Source of the DNA: Streptomyces chryseus
Lineage (GTDB): Bacteria > Actinomycetota > Actinomycetes > Streptomycetales > Streptomycetaceae
Assembly: GCF_014650755.1 (NCBI RefSeq)
Contig: NZ_BMVO01000005.1
Coordinates: forward strand, 186,001-250,000
Length of the DNA: 64,000 nt
Direction of reading: 5' to 3'
The notes under the pieces were generated by a model, which had not been told where the DNA came from, ran no database searches, and saw nothing but the letters and a program-made list of their open reading frames with translations. Both the position numbers and the translations under genes were made by a program. The first letter of the stretch is position 1. Each line of letters begins with the position of its first letter. This document shows positions 45,319 through 53,717 of the stretch, in pieces.

Positions 45319-46140
45319 TCAGTTCGAGAGCCAGCCGAAGGCTTCGGCGCTCGGGCGGTCGCCGGGCTTGTACTCCAGGCCCACCCAGCCGTCGTAACCG
45401 GCGTTCTTGAGCAGGTCGAGCAGCTCTTCCAGCGGCAGGTCGCCCGTACCGGGGGCGCCGCGGCCGGGGTTGTCGGCGATCTGCACGTGGCCGGTCTTGG
45501 CGGCGTACTCCGCGATCACGTCGGGGAGGTTCTCGCCGTTCATCGACAGGTGGTAGATGTCGAGGAGGAACTTGGCGTTGCCGAGTCCGGTGGCCTCGTT
45601 GACCTTGTCGACGATCTCGATGCCGGCCGGCGCGCTCACCAGAGGGTAGAGCGGCGACTCCGGCTTGTTGAGGGTCTCGATCAGAAGGATCGCGCCCACG
45701 CGGTCGGCGGCGCGGGCGGCCACCACCAGGTTCTCCAGGGCGAGCTCGTCCTGGAGGGCCGGGGCGACGCCGTCCACGCGGTTGCCGTAGAGCGCGTTGA
45801 GCGCCTTGCAGCCGACCGAGGCGGCGAAGTCCGCCGCGACGTCGATGTTGGCGCGGAAGCGGTCCGACTCCTCGCCGGGCACGGAGAGGGCGCCGCGGTC
45901 CGGGCCGGGAAGCTGTCCGGCGTAGAAGTTCAGGCCGACCAGCTGGGTGCCGGCCTCGTCGAGCGCCTTCTTGAGCGCGTCGAGCTCGGCCTGGTCGGGG
46001 GTGGGGGTCTCGATCCAGGGCCACCACAGCTCGACCGCCTTGAAGCCTGCCGCGGCGGCGGCCGCCGGGCGCTCGAGGAGCGGGAGTTCCGTGAAGAGGA
46101 TCGAGAGGTTCACATCGAAGCGCTGGTCCGTGTAGCCCAT
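45319..46140 (-). CDS. hyi: Hydroxypyruvate isomerase family TIM-barrel protein
   Basis: A 273-residue AP-endonuclease-2-type TIM barrel: DVNLSILFTELPLLERPAAA, the metal-site Glu segment AILLIETLNKPESP, FLLDIYHLSMNGENLP, and GHVQIADNPGRGAPGTGDLP with a final VGLEYKPGD. These match Hyi, which interconverts hydroxypyruvate and tartronate semialdehyde. It is the first gene of the hyi-garR operon. GGAAGGAG upstream of ATG 46140 overlaps an arm of the proximal regulatory dyad, so a bound repressor would also mask the start region. Confidence 0.92.
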   Translation of the reverse strand: MGYTDQRFDVNLSILFTELPLLERPAAAAAAGFKAVELWWPWIETPTPDQAELDALKKALDEAGTQLVGLNFYAGQLPGPDRGALSVPGEESDRFRANIDVAADFAASVGCKALNALYGNRVDGVAPALQDELALENLVVAARAADRVGAILLIETLNKPESPLYPLVSAPAGIEIVDKVNEATGLGNAKFLLDIYHLSMNGENLPDVIAEYAAKTGHVQIADNPGRGAPGTGDLPLEELLDLLKNAGYDGWVGLEYKPGDRPSAEAFGWLSN

Positions 46141-46157
46141 GAGGGTTTCGGCGCTCC

Positions 46158-46193
46158 TTCCGTATCGCGGAAGTTGTTTTCTGCCTGATGGAA
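46158..46193. promoter_or_regulatory. Paired 15-bp dyads upstream of hyi
   Basis: TTCCGTATCGCGGAA (46158-46172) and TTCTGCCTGATGGAA (46179-46193) start 21 bp apart, the same arrangement as upstream of gcl. The first differs from the gcl proximal copy at only two positions. They lie 17-53 bp before the hyi start. Confidence 0.68.
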
Positions 46194-46605
46194 TGTTGCA
46201 CGGTGGCCCGGAGGCCTGTCAAGAGGGCGCGGCCAGGTCGGGCCGCTCGGCGGTGCGCACGGTGCCGCCGGGGCGGGGGTGCGCGGGGGTGGTGGCCGAG
46301 ACGTGACGGGCGTCCTTCCGTCACGGCCGGCCTTTATATGGCTGGTATCCGGTCACGGCTCACAGGAATCCCATAGGGAACGCATAGTTCAATTTCCGGG
46401 CCCGGTTGTTCCACCGGCGCGAAGGGCATTTCGCGGCCATCCTCCGTTTCGTGGCCTGGACCTTTGCGGAATGACTCATTCGCGATGTGGGGGCCTTCAT
46501 GAGAAGGAAATGAGAATTGACATGCCCGCAGCGCCCCGAGCAGAATCGCGTCGCTCGCTCACCGAGTGGGCAATGGTTCGACAAGACGCGTTGAATGGGG
46601 AAAAG
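46194..46605. other. Intergenic region upstream of the small secreted protein
   Basis: After the hyi operator, about 400 bp contain no supported gene. The section 46335-46520 is unusually A/T-rich for this genome (TTTATATGG, GCATAGTTCAATTTCC), and probably carries the promoter and leader of the secreted-protein gene. An ATG at 46510 is in frame with that gene but would bury the signal peptide. Confidence 0.45.
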
Positions 46606-47025
46606 ATGACGATCCGCAAAAACCTGGGTCTCGTCGGGGCCGGCGCCATGCTGATGCTGGGTGCCGGGGTGGGCATCGCGCCCGCCGCAAGCGCGGCTTC
46701 ACCGGGGGACGGCCAGGCGGTTTCCACCTCGCAGTCGTCGAAGGGGCAGGTCAAGTCCGGCGTGGGCACGAAGTCCCTCAGCAAGGCGGGCGGCGCCGCG
46801 GCGGCGTCCGAGGGCGACGTGAGCATCAACGCCAACTGCTGGAACGGCAGCAGGTCCGGCAGAAACTTCTACATGACCTGTTCCGGCAACGGCTACCGGG
46901 TCTACGTGGACTGCTCGAACGGCTACCGGTACACCTTCGGGACGTACTACTACGGCACCTGGAACCACACGCTGACCTGCCCCTCGGGCACCAACGCCGT
47001 CTGGGGCGGCTCGATCGGCGGCTGA
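46606..47025 (+). CDS. Small secreted Cys/aromatic-rich protein
   Basis: A 139-residue exported protein. The signal peptide is LGLVGAGAMLMLGAGVGIAP with an ASAAS cleavage region. A Ser/Gly/Ala-rich linker of about 45 residues follows, then a compact C-terminal domain of about 45 residues with four Cys (NANCWNG, YMTCSGN, YVDCSNG, LTCPSG) and many Tyr/Trp/Asn. Two disulfides are likely. I do not recognise the family. GGGGAAAAG precedes ATG 46606, and a very strong terminator follows, so it is probably highly expressed alone. Confidence 0.7.
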   Translation: MTIRKNLGLVGAGAMLMLGAGVGIAPAASAASPGDGQAVSTSQSSKGQVKSGVGTKSLSKAGGAAAASEGDVSINANCWNGSRSGRNFYMTCSGNGYRVYVDCSNGYRYTFGTYYYGTWNHTLTCPSGTNAVWGGSIGG

Positions 47026-47062
47026 CCTCCGCCACCGGCGCCGCTCCTGAGCGGCCCGGCTG

Positions 47063-47112
47063 AAGAGGGCCGGATCCCGGACTGTTCCGACAGTCCGGGA
47101 TTCGGCCCTCTT
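47063..47112 (+). terminator. Strong hairpin terminator after the small secreted protein gene
   Basis: An interrupted stem of about 20 bp (AAGAGGGCCG...ATCCCGGACTG paired with CAGTCCGGGA...CGGCCCTCTT) closes on TTCCGA and ends in a short T-run, 37 bp past the stop. Confidence 0.85.
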
Positions 47113-47157
47113 GCGTGCGATCCGCTCGACCGTCGGGGAATGATCTGTTCCCGTTGT

Positions 47158-47184
47158 TCTCAGGTGAATCTCATAATTCTCTCA
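47158..47184 (+). promoter_or_regulatory. Triple TCTCA direct repeat, 11-bp spacing
   Basis: TCTCA starts at 47158, 47169 and 47180, exactly 11 bp apart, about 65-90 bp before the exporter operon. Direct repeats with helical-turn spacing are the usual sites of OmpR/PhoB-type response regulators. No such regulator is encoded nearby. Confidence 0.5.
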
Positions 47185-47246
47185 GCGATCTCTCCGGGCC
47201 GGCTTGCTATTCATGACGCACACCAGAATTCGACGAGGAGATCACG

Positions 47247-47774
47247 TTGAAGATGCAACCTTTAGGCCGGCTGGGCGTTTCTTCTCTCGCGGCACTGCTG
47301 CCGTTCGCCCTGCTGACCGGATGCGGTTCCGGCGAGAAAAGCGATGTGCCCTCCGCCGGCGGGAAGAAGCCGTCGGCCGGCAGTACGGCCGAAAAGCCCG
47401 GCGCCGGTGACCCGGATGCCGGCGTGCTCAAGTTCGTGCGCTGTCTGCGCGAGAACGACATCGAGGTCGACGATCCGGAGACCAACGGCAACGTCTCCAT
47501 CCAGGTCACGGACACCCAGGACCAGGCCAAGATCAGCAAGGCCCAGAACGCCTGCAAGCAGTACATGGACGCGGGCGGCAGCGGCGGCGGCGGGGCGGCC
47601 GGCGGCGGCAAGGAGACCGAGGAGCAGAAAGTGTGGCGGCTCAAGGTCGAACGCTGCCTGCGCGACAAGGGTTTCAAGATCGGGAACGTCGCGGAGGACG
47701 AGCGGGCGGCCCACGAGAAGGCGTCGAAGGAGTGCTACAAGGAAGCCGGCCCGGTGCCGGGTGCGGGACAGTGA
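47247..47774 (+). CDS. Lipoprotein of the MacAB-like exporter operon
   Basis: A 175-residue lipoprotein: signal LAALLPFALLTGC with the lipobox Cys at about residue 26. The mature part has two similar Cys-containing units (KFVRCLRENDIEVDD with NACKQYMDAG, and KVERCLRDKGFKIGN with KECYKEAG), suggesting an internal duplication with two disulfides, separated by a Gly-rich linker. It starts at TTG 47247 after GAGGAG, or at ATG 47253. Its stop overlaps the GTG of the next gene, so it is part of the exporter operon, perhaps as an envelope sensor or accessory subunit. The family has no established function. Confidence 0.8.
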   Translation: MKMQPLGRLGVSSLAALLPFALLTGCGSGEKSDVPSAGGKKPSAGSTAEKPGAGDPDAGVLKFVRCLRENDIEVDDPETNGNVSIQVTDTQDQAKISKAQNACKQYMDAGGSGGGGAAGGGKETEEQKVWRLKVERCLRDKGFKIGNVAEDERAAHEKASKECYKEAGPVPGAGQ

Positions 47775-48952
47775 CCGAGAGCCGGCCGACGACCGGGACC
47801 CCGGCCGTGAACGAACCCGAGGACCTCCCGCCGCGCCCCCGCCGCGCCCGCAGGCTCCTGGTCTCGTGCGTGGTCGTGCTGACGGCCGGCGCGGCGGCGG
47901 TCGTCGTGGTCCGCGACCGCGCCGACGGCGCGCCCCCGCCGAAGCTCCCGCCGTCCGCGGCCACCGCGCCGGTGACCCGCGGCGACCTGACGGCGAAGGA
48001 GACCCTGGACGGGACGCTGGAGTACGCCGACGACGTGTACCTGCCCAACCGCCTGACCGGCACCGTGACCTGGACGGCCCGCCCCGGGGCGACGGTCTCC
48101 CGGGGCGGCGTCCTCTACCGCCTCGACGAGAAGCCCGTCCTGCTGCTGTACGGAGGGATCCCCGCCTACCGCGCCTTCGCACCCGGGATGTCCGACGGAG
48201 GCGACGTACGCCAGCTGGAGAAGAACCTCGTCGCCCTCGGCTACACCGGCTTCACCGTCGACGAGACCTACACGGCGTACACGGCCTACGCGGTGAAACG
48301 CTGGCAGCGGGACCTCGGACTGCCGCGCACGGGACAGCTGGAACTCGGCCGCGTCCTGTTCGCCCCGCAGGCCGTACGGGCCGGGGAGGCCGACCGCAAG
48401 CCCGGTGACGAGGCCCAGGCCGGCAGCCCCGTCCTGGCCACGACCAGAGCCGAACGCACCGTGACGGTGAAGGCCACCATGTCCCAGCAGCGCCTGCTGC
48501 CGGTGGGCAAGAAGGTGGCCGTCACCGTCCCCGGACGCGACGAACCGGTCGCCGGCAAGGTCACCTCGGTCGGCACCGTCGTCGGCGGTGGCGGCGACAA
48601 GGGGGACGAAGACGGCGGCGACGGAGGAGGCGGTGGGCAGAACCCCGATGGCGGCGACCGCACCGTCACCGTGCGGATCGCGCTCGCCGACCAGAAGGCC
48701 GCCGGACCGCTGACGTACGCACCGGTCCGCGTCGAGGCCGAGAACGCACGGCACCGCGACGTCCTGTCCGTGCCCGTCGCCGCGCTGCTCGCGCTGCGCG
48801 AGGGCGGATACGGCGTCCAGGTCGTCGGGGACGGCCCCGGCGACCCCGACCGCATCGTCCCGGTCACCACGGGACTGTTCAGCGCGGGACGCGTCGAGGT
48901 GTCGGGCGCCGGCATCACCGAAGGCCTCAAGGTCGGGACCCCCGCGCTGTGA
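47771..48952 (+). CDS. Membrane-fusion-type adaptor with peptidoglycan-binding domain
   Basis: A 393-residue protein with one N-terminal membrane anchor ([20 protein letters not shown]). HlyD/RND-adaptor-like beta segments flank a PG_binding_1 domain ([19 protein letters not shown], then [16 protein letters not shown]), followed by a barrel-like region and a Gly/Asp-rich loop. This layout is common in Gram-positive MacA-like adaptors that partner MacB-type ABC proteins. GTG 47771 overlaps the lipoprotein stop (GTGA), and its own stop overlaps the ATPase gene, so the operon is tightly coupled. The transported substrate is unknown. Confidence 0.85.
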   Translation: MTESRPTTGTPAVNEPEDLPPRPRRARRLLVSCVVVLTAGAAAVVVVRDRADGAPPPKLPPSAATAPVTRGDLTAKETLDGTLEYADDVYLPNRLTGTVTWTARPGATVSRGGVLYRLDEKPVLLLYGGIPAYRAFAPGMSDGGDVRQLEKNLVALGYTGFTVDETYTAYTAYAVKRWQRDLGLPRTGQLELGRVLFAPQAVRAGEADRKPGDEAQAGSPVLATTRAERTVTVKATMSQQRLLPVGKKVAVTVPGRDEPVAGKVTSVGTVVGGGGDKGDEDGGDGGGGGQNPDGGDRTVTVRIALADQKAAGPLTYAPVRVEAENARHRDVLSVPVAALLALREGGYGVQVVGDGPGDPDRIVPVTTGLFSAGRVEVSGAGITEGLKVGTPAL

Positions 48953-49719
48953 GCGCCGTCAGCCAGGCCCCGGACGCGCCCGCCGCCGAGGCGGGGCCGC
49001 CGGACGCCGGGCCCGTCGTCGAGCTCACCGACGTGACCCGCAGCTACCCCGGCGCCCCGCCCGTGCACGCCGTACGCGCTCTCTCCCTGCGGGTCCTGCC
49101 CGGCGAACTCCTCGCCGTGGTCGGGCCCTCCGGGTCGGGCAAATCCACCCTGCTCAACCTCATCGGCACCCTCGACCGCCCGACCGGCGGCCGGGTGCGG
49201 ATCGCCGGCTACCCCGTGGAGCGGTTGTCCGACCGCCAGTTGTCGGCGCTGCGGGCGGAGCACATCGGCTTCGTCTTCCAGCAGTTCTTCCTCACCCAGG
49301 GAGTGAGCGCGCTCGACAACGTGGCCGAAGGGCTGCTGTACGCCGGACTGTCCCGGCGGGCCAGGACGGCGGCCGCCGCCGAGAGCCTGCGCCGGGTCGG
49401 CCTCGGCCACCGGCTGCGGCACCGCCCGCACGAGCTGTCCGGCGGCGAGCGCCAGCGCGTCGCCCTGGCCCGAGCGGTGGCCGGGCGGCCCTCGCTGCTG
49501 CTCGCCGACGAACCCACGGGATCGCTCGACACCGCGTCCGGGGCGCGCGTCGTCGAGCTGCTGCGGGAGCTCAACGCCGACGGCACCACCGTCGTCGTCA
49601 TCACCCACGACACGGAGCTCGCCGCCCGGCTGCCGCGCCGGGTGGTCATGCGCGACGGACGGCTGGTCGAGGACCGCCGCGGCGCGGCCCCCCGTACCCC
49701 CCAGGAGGCCACCCGATGA
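48949..49719 (+). CDS. MacB/LolD-type ABC transporter ATPase
   Basis: A 256-residue ATPase with Walker [17 protein letters not shown]-loop [16 protein letters not shown], signature [14 protein letters not shown], Walker [13 protein letters not shown] and the H-loop [11 protein letters not shown]. It belongs to the MacB/LolD-like class that works with FtsX-type permeases by mechanotransmission. GTG 48949 overlaps the adaptor stop and its end overlaps the permease ATG. Confidence 0.94.
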   Translation: MSAVSQAPDAPAAEAGPPDAGPVVELTDVTRSYPGAPPVHAVRALSLRVLPGELLAVVGPSGSGKSTLLNLIGTLDRPTGGRVRIAGYPVERLSDRQLSALRAEHIGFVFQQFFLTQGVSALDNVAEGLLYAGLSRRARTAAAAESLRRVGLGHRLRHRPHELSGGERQRVALARAVAGRPSLLLADEPTGSLDTASGARVVELLRELNADGTTVVVITHDTELAARLPRRVVMRDGRLVEDRRGAAPRTPQEATR

Positions 49720-50948
49720 CCCCGCCCGGCTCCGCGACCCGCCCCCCGTCCCGTCCGCCGCTGCGCCCCGCCCGCCTGGGCCCGCTCGACGTGCTGCGGC
49801 TGAGCCTGTCCGGGCTGCGCGCGAAACCCCTGCGCGCGGTCCTGTCCGCGGCGGGCATCTCCATCGGCATCGCCGCCATGGTGGCCGTGGTCGGGATCTC
49901 GACCTCCAGCCGCGCCGACCTGCGGGCCACCCTCGACACGCTGGGCACCAACCTGCTGCACGCCGAGGCGGGGGAGTCCCTGACCGGCGGGGAGGCGAAG
50001 TTCCCGCCCGGGGTGAGCGCGATGGTGCGGCGCGTACCGCCGGTCGACGAGGTGAGCGCCGTCGCCAGGATCGACGCCGAGGTGTACCGCTCCGACCTGA
50101 TCCCCCGGGAGGAGACCAACGCCCTGGAGGTCTTCGCGGCCCATCCCGACCTGCTGGCCACCCTCGGCGTGCGGACCTCCAGCGGCACCTGGCTGAACCG
50201 GGCCACCGCCGAGTACCCGGCCGTCGTCCTCGGCTCCGCCACGGCCCGCAGGCTGGGCGTCGTACGCGCCCACCCCGACGTCCAGATCGAGATCGGCGGC
50301 CACCGGTTCACGGTGATCGGGATCATCGAGCCGGCCGTTCTGGCGCCCGAGCTCAACAGCGCGGCCGTGATCGGCTTCGGCGCCGCCGAGCGGACCCTGG
50401 GGTTCGACGGCCACCCCACCGCCGTGTACGTGCGGGCCGACGAGAACGCCGTGACCGACGTGCGCGACGTCCTCGCCCGTACGGTCAATCCCGAGCAGCC
50501 CGACGCGGTGCGGGTCGCCCGGCCCTCCGACGCGCTCGCGGCGAAGCTCGCCGCTGACGAGGCGTTCACCGGGCTGCTGCTGGGCATCGGGGCGGTCGCG
50601 CTGCTGGTCGGCGGCATCGGGGTGGCCAACACCATGGTCATCGCGGTGCTGGAGCGGCGCGGCGAGATCGGTCTGCGCCGGGCCCTGGGCGCCACCCGCG
50701 GCCAGGTCCGCAACCAGTTCTTCACCGAGTCCCTGGTGCTCTCCGGGCTCGGCGGCGCCGGGGGCGCGGCCCTCGGGCTGCTGATCACCGCGACGTACGC
50801 CGGACACCGCGGCTGGCCGGTCGCGCTGCCCGCGAGCGCGGTGCTGGCGGGAGCGGCGGGCACCCTGGTCATCGGGGCCGTCGCCGGGCTGTACCCGGCG
50901 ATGCGGGCCGCGCGCATCTCGCCGACCACCGCGCTGGCGACCGGCTGA
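49716..50948 (+). CDS. FtsX/MacB-type ABC permease
   Basis: A 410-residue permease. The N-terminal helix [20 protein letters not shown] is followed by a MacB_PCD extracytoplasmic domain of about 220 residues. The FtsX block with three C-terminal helices follows ([60 protein letters not shown]). With the ATPase, adaptor and lipoprotein it forms an ATP-driven export or sensing complex. ATGA overlap with the ATPase gene supports co-translation. Confidence 0.92.
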   Translation: MTPPGSATRPPSRPPLRPARLGPLDVLRLSLSGLRAKPLRAVLSAAGISIGIAAMVAVVGISTSSRADLRATLDTLGTNLLHAEAGESLTGGEAKFPPGVSAMVRRVPPVDEVSAVARIDAEVYRSDLIPREETNALEVFAAHPDLLATLGVRTSSGTWLNRATAEYPAVVLGSATARRLGVVRAHPDVQIEIGGHRFTVIGIIEPAVLAPELNSAAVIGFGAAERTLGFDGHPTAVYVRADENAVTDVRDVLARTVNPEQPDAVRVARPSDALAAKLAADEAFTGLLLGIGAVALLVGGIGVANTMVIAVLERRGEIGLRRALGATRGQVRNQFFTESLVLSGLGGAGGAALGLLITATYAGHRGWPVALPASAVLAGAAGTLVIGAVAGLYPAMRAARISPTTALATG

Positions 50949-50994
50949 CGCCACGGCCTGACGGCGCCGCGTCCGCCGCCAGTACCGTGGGGGC

Positions 50995-51249
50995 ATGGTG
51001 CGATTGAGAGTGGAGTTCACGACCGAGCCCTTCGACCTCGACGAGGCGCCGGCGCACGCGCTGGCCGCCCGCGAGGTCATCCAGGTGGCCGAGCTGGACG
51101 CTGTGGACGTAGGCCCGTTCGGGAACACCGCCGAGGGGGGCGCGGACGCGGTGCTGACGGCGGTCGACGCGCTGCTGCGCAGGTCCCTGGACGCGGGGGC
51201 CACCCGGGTCTCGTTGCAGGTCAACGTGATCGGGGAGGGCGAGAAGTGA
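50995..51249 (+). CDS. Small hypothetical protein coupled to an HTH protein
   Basis: An 84-residue protein with an alternating beta-alpha pattern: RLRVEFTTEPFDL, an AAREVIQVAELDAVDVGPFG segment, and a C-terminal ATRVSLQVNVIGEGEK strand. No known motif was recognised; size and strand pattern recall small ferredoxin-like-fold ligand binders. Its stop overlaps the GTG of the next gene by GTGA, so the two products are probably made together and may interact. Placed just before the urate operon, it could serve as the sensory partner of the HTH protein. Confidence 0.7.
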   Translation: MVRLRVEFTTEPFDLDEAPAHALAAREVIQVAELDAVDVGPFGNTAEGGADAVLTAVDALLRRSLDAGATRVSLQVNVIGEGEK

Positions 51250-51641
51250 CGGAACTCAGCGGGCCCGAGGACCACCCCCTCGTCACCGCGGTCAAGCCGC
51301 TGGTCGACGCCATGGGCGGCGAGATGATGGTGCCGGAGCAGGCGCGGGGCGACGACGTGGTGCTCGCCTGGGAGGGCCGGGACGTGGTCGCCGTACGGCT
51401 GCCCCAGCTGTCGGACTCCCTCGACCACATCCTGGCGGCCCTGGAGCGGCGCCACGGCATGCCGCTGGCGGAGCTCGACCGCAAGGAGAAGCAGTCGGTC
51501 GTACGGGTCCTGGAGGCGCGCGGGGCCTTCTCCGTGCGGCACGGGGTGGAGACGGTGGCGAGCGCCCTGGGGGTCAGCCGCTTCACCGTCTACAACTACT
51601 TGAACAGGGAGAACGCCGCCAACGCGGCCAAGAGCGACTAG
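51246..51641 (+). CDS. Helix-turn-helix protein upstream of the uricase operon
   Basis: A 131-residue protein. The N-terminal half is PAS-free alpha/beta (DDVVLAWEGRDVVAVRLPQL). The C-terminal half carries a Fis-type HTH (LAELDRKEKQSVVRVLEARG, then VETVASALGVSRFTVYNYLN). It is translationally coupled to the 84-residue protein and lies 166 bp before uraD with a terminator between. Gene neighbourhood makes it a candidate regulator of urate catabolism and catalase, but there is no direct evidence for which site it binds. Confidence 0.78.
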   Translation: MTELSGPEDHPLVTAVKPLVDAMGGEMMVPEQARGDDVVLAWEGRDVVAVRLPQLSDSLDHILAALERRHGMPLAELDRKEKQSVVRVLEARGAFSVRHGVETVASALGVSRFTVYNYLNRENAANAAKSD

Positions 51642-51686
51642 CCGGCTGTCCAGTAAGTGGGCATATTTGATCGATCATTCGCAGAG

Positions 51687-51718
51687 GCCGCCGTCCGGAC
51701 AACGGGTCGGCGGCTTTT
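51687..51718 (+). terminator. Rho-independent terminator before the uricase promoter
   Basis: GCCGCCG-T-CCG pairs with CGG-GT-CGGCGGC around a five-base loop and is followed by TTTT. It ends the HTH unit and insulates the uricase promoter. Confidence 0.82.
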
Positions 51719-51732
51719 GCGTTCGCGATATT

Positions 51733-51747
51733 TCAACAAAGTGTTGA
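51733..51747. promoter_or_regulatory. Uricase-operon palindrome shared with catalase
   Basis: TCAACA-AAG-TGTTGA (15 bp) lies 60 bases upstream of GTG 51808. It overlaps a possible -35 (TTGACG at 51745-51750) with TTAGCT 18 bases further on, so bound repressor would block transcription. Extended match to the catalase site is 17 of 18. Confidence 0.75.
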
Positions 51748-51807
51748 CGAGCTGTTCTTGAGGGCGTTAGCTATGCGCAGCCCGTCCAGCACGCCACGGA
51801 GGCTCCC

Positions 51808-52314
51808 GTGACTTCAGGTTCGACACCGGGCCTCGCCCGGTTCAACACCTCGGCGGACAGCGAGGCCACGGCCACGCTCCACGAGGTGTGCGCCAGCTCG
51901 GCGTGGGGGAGCGAACTGCTCGCCCAGCGCCCGTACGCCACCGCCGAAGCCCTCTTCCTCGCCAGTGACGCCGCCATGGCGGAACTGACCGCCGAGGACC
52001 TGGCCGAAGCGATGGCGGGCCACCCGCCGATCGGCCGGCCGAAGCCCGGTGACCCGACCTCCTCCCGCGAACAGCGGGGGATGGCCGGAGCGTCCGAGGA
52101 ACTGAAAGCCGAGATGCTCGAACTGAACCTGGCCTACCAGGAGAAGTTCGGACATGTCTTTCTGATCTGCGCCACCGGTGCGACCGGTGAGCAGATGCGC
52201 GACGCGATGCGGGACCGGATCGGCAACACGGCCGAGGCGGAGCGCGAGATCGTGCGCACCGAACTCGGGAAGATCAACCGGATCCGGCTGACCCGTCTCG
52301 TAGAAGAGGACTGA
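51808..52314 (+). CDS. uraD: OHCU decarboxylase
   Basis: A 168-residue UraD protein: LHEVCASSAWGSELLAQRPY at the N terminus, AMAGHPPIGRPK with the catalytic His, the GMAGASEELKAEMLELNLAY block, and FGHVFLICATGATGEQM. It decarboxylates 2-oxo-4-hydroxy-4-carboxy-5-ureidoimidazoline to S-allantoin, the last step of the urate-to-allantoin route. GTG 51808 follows CGGAGGCTC. It is the first gene of the uraD-uraH-uricase operon with 6-7-bp gaps. Confidence 0.93.
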   Translation: MTSGSTPGLARFNTSADSEATATLHEVCASSAWGSELLAQRPYATAEALFLASDAAMAELTAEDLAEAMAGHPPIGRPKPGDPTSSREQRGMAGASEELKAEMLELNLAYQEKFGHVFLICATGATGEQMRDAMRDRIGNTAEAEREIVRTELGKINRIRLTRLVEED

Positions 52315-52320
52315 GGACTC

Positions 52321-52713
52321 ATGAGCACCGCGACCACCGCTTCGGTGTCCACGCACATCCTGGACACCAGCATCGGACGCCCCGCCGAGGGCGTCGCCGT
52401 CTCGCTCACCGCCCGCAGCGGCGGTGACGCCGAGTGGGTGGCGCTCGGCGGCTCCGCGACCGACGCGGACGGGCGCTGCAAGGACCTGCCGGCCCTGCCG
52501 GAAGGCACGACCCACGTACGTCTCGACTTCGAGACCGAGGCGTACTTCGTTTCCAAGAAGCAAGCCGAGGCACAGCAGGACGCCCCCCGCGTAAGGGACA
52601 GCGGCGCGTTCTTCCCGGAGGTGGCGATCACGTTCGCCGTCGTGCCGGGCGAACACTTCCACGTACCGCTGCTGCTCAACCCGTTCGGCTACTCCGTATA
52701 CCGAGGGAGCTAG
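52321..52713 (+). CDS. uraH: 5-hydroxyisourate hydrolase (transthyretin-like)
   Basis: A 130-residue transthyretin-related protein with the N-terminal VSTHILDTSIGRPAEGVAVS motif (catalytic His), RLDFETEAYF, FFPEVAITF and the diagnostic C-terminal YRGS. It hydrolyses the unstable uricase product 5-hydroxyisourate to OHCU. It is second in the operon, 6 bp after uraD, with a GAGGACTC ribosome-binding tract reaching back into the uraD end. Confidence 0.95.
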   Translation: MSTATTASVSTHILDTSIGRPAEGVAVSLTARSGGDAEWVALGGSATDADGRCKDLPALPEGTTHVRLDFETEAYFVSKKQAEAQQDAPRVRDSGAFFPEVAITFAVVPGEHFHVPLLLNPFGYSVYRGS

Positions 52714-52720
52714 CACCGAC

Positions 52721-53644
52721 ATGCCCACGATTCTCGGCCAGAACCAGTACGGCAAAGCAGAGAACCGCGTCGTCAAGATCACGCGGGACGGCGACACCCA
52801 CCACATCAAGGACCTGAACGTCTCCGTCGCCCTCTCCGGCGACATGGACGACGTGCACTACTCCGGCTCGAACGCCAACGTCCTGCCGACGGACACCACC
52901 AAGAACACGGTGTACGCGTTCGCCAAGGAGTACGGCATCGAGTCCGCCGAGCAGTTCGGCATCCACCTCGCCCGCCACTTCGTGACGTCGCAGGAGCCGA
53001 TCAAGCGCGCGCGGATCCGGATCGAGGAGTACGCCTGGGACCGCATCGCGACCTCGGACAACAACTCCAAGTTCATCGGCTCCGACGAGGTCAACCACTC
53101 CTTCGTCCGCAAGGGCCAGGAGCTGCGCACCACGCAGATCACCTTCGACGGCGAGAACTGGGAGGTCCTCTCCGGCCTCAAGGACCTCACGGTCATGAAC
53201 TCCACCAACTCGGAGTTCTGGGGCTACGTCAAGGACCGGTACACGACGCTCAAGGAGGCGTACGACCGCATCCTGTGCACCGACGTCGCCTCCGTCTGGC
53301 GCTACAACTGGACCAGCGACGAAGACCGGATGCCCAACTGGGAGAAGTCGTACGCGCAGGCCAAGAAGCACATCCTGCAGGCCTTCGCCGAGACGTACTC
53401 CCTCTCGCTCCAGCAGACCCTGTACCAGATGGGTTCGCGCGTCATCAACAGCCGGAGCGAGATCGACGAGATCCGCTTCTCGCTGCCGAACAACCACCAC
53501 TTCCTGGTCGACCTCGAGCCCTTCGGGCTGAAGAACGACAACGAGGTCTACTTCGCCGCCGACCGCCCGTACGGCCTCATCGAGGCCACCATCCTGCGGG
53601 ACGGCGTCGAGCCGAAGATCCCGGTCGACATGACCAACCTCTGA
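52721..53644 (+). CDS. Factor-independent urate hydroxylase (uricase)
   Basis: A 307-residue uricase made of two T-fold halves. Active-site signatures are TDTTKNTVYAFAKEYG (the Lys-Thr pair), FIGSDEVNHSFVRKG, the MNSTNSEFWGYVKDRYTTLK signature and ISLPNNHHF-like FSLPNNHHFLVDL. It oxidises urate with O2 to 5-hydroxyisourate and H2O2 without cofactor. Because it releases stoichiometric H2O2, the shared operator with catalase makes biological sense. It is third in the operon; a hairpin follows its stop. Confidence 0.96.
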   Translation: MPTILGQNQYGKAENRVVKITRDGDTHHIKDLNVSVALSGDMDDVHYSGSNANVLPTDTTKNTVYAFAKEYGIESAEQFGIHLARHFVTSQEPIKRARIRIEEYAWDRIATSDNNSKFIGSDEVNHSFVRKGQELRTTQITFDGENWEVLSGLKDLTVMNSTNSEFWGYVKDRYTTLKEAYDRILCTDVASVWRYNWTSDEDRMPNWEKSYAQAKKHILQAFAETYSLSLQQTLYQMGSRVINSRSEIDEIRFSLPNNHHFLVDLEPFGLKNDNEVYFAADRPYGLIEATILRDGVEPKIPVDMTNL

Positions 53645-53651
53645 CGCGGGA

Positions 53652-53700
53652 CCGGTACGTCCCCCGCCCACCCCGAACGCGCGGGGCGGGGGCGTACCGG
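53652..53700 (+). terminator. Hairpin between uricase and permease genes
   Basis: CCGGTACG-CCCCCGCCC at 53652-53669 pairs with GGGCGGGGG-CGTACCGG at 53684-53700, with one bulged base. It lies only 17 bp before the permease start, so it could act as a partial terminator that lowers downstream expression. Confidence 0.7.
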
Positions 53701-53717
53701 ACCGGAGGGAACATCCC

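Noticed and set aside
46510..46605. Upstream in-frame ATG for the small secreted protein
   Set aside because: It would place more than 30 residues before the signal peptide; ATG 46606 has a better ribosome-binding site and gives a normal export signal.
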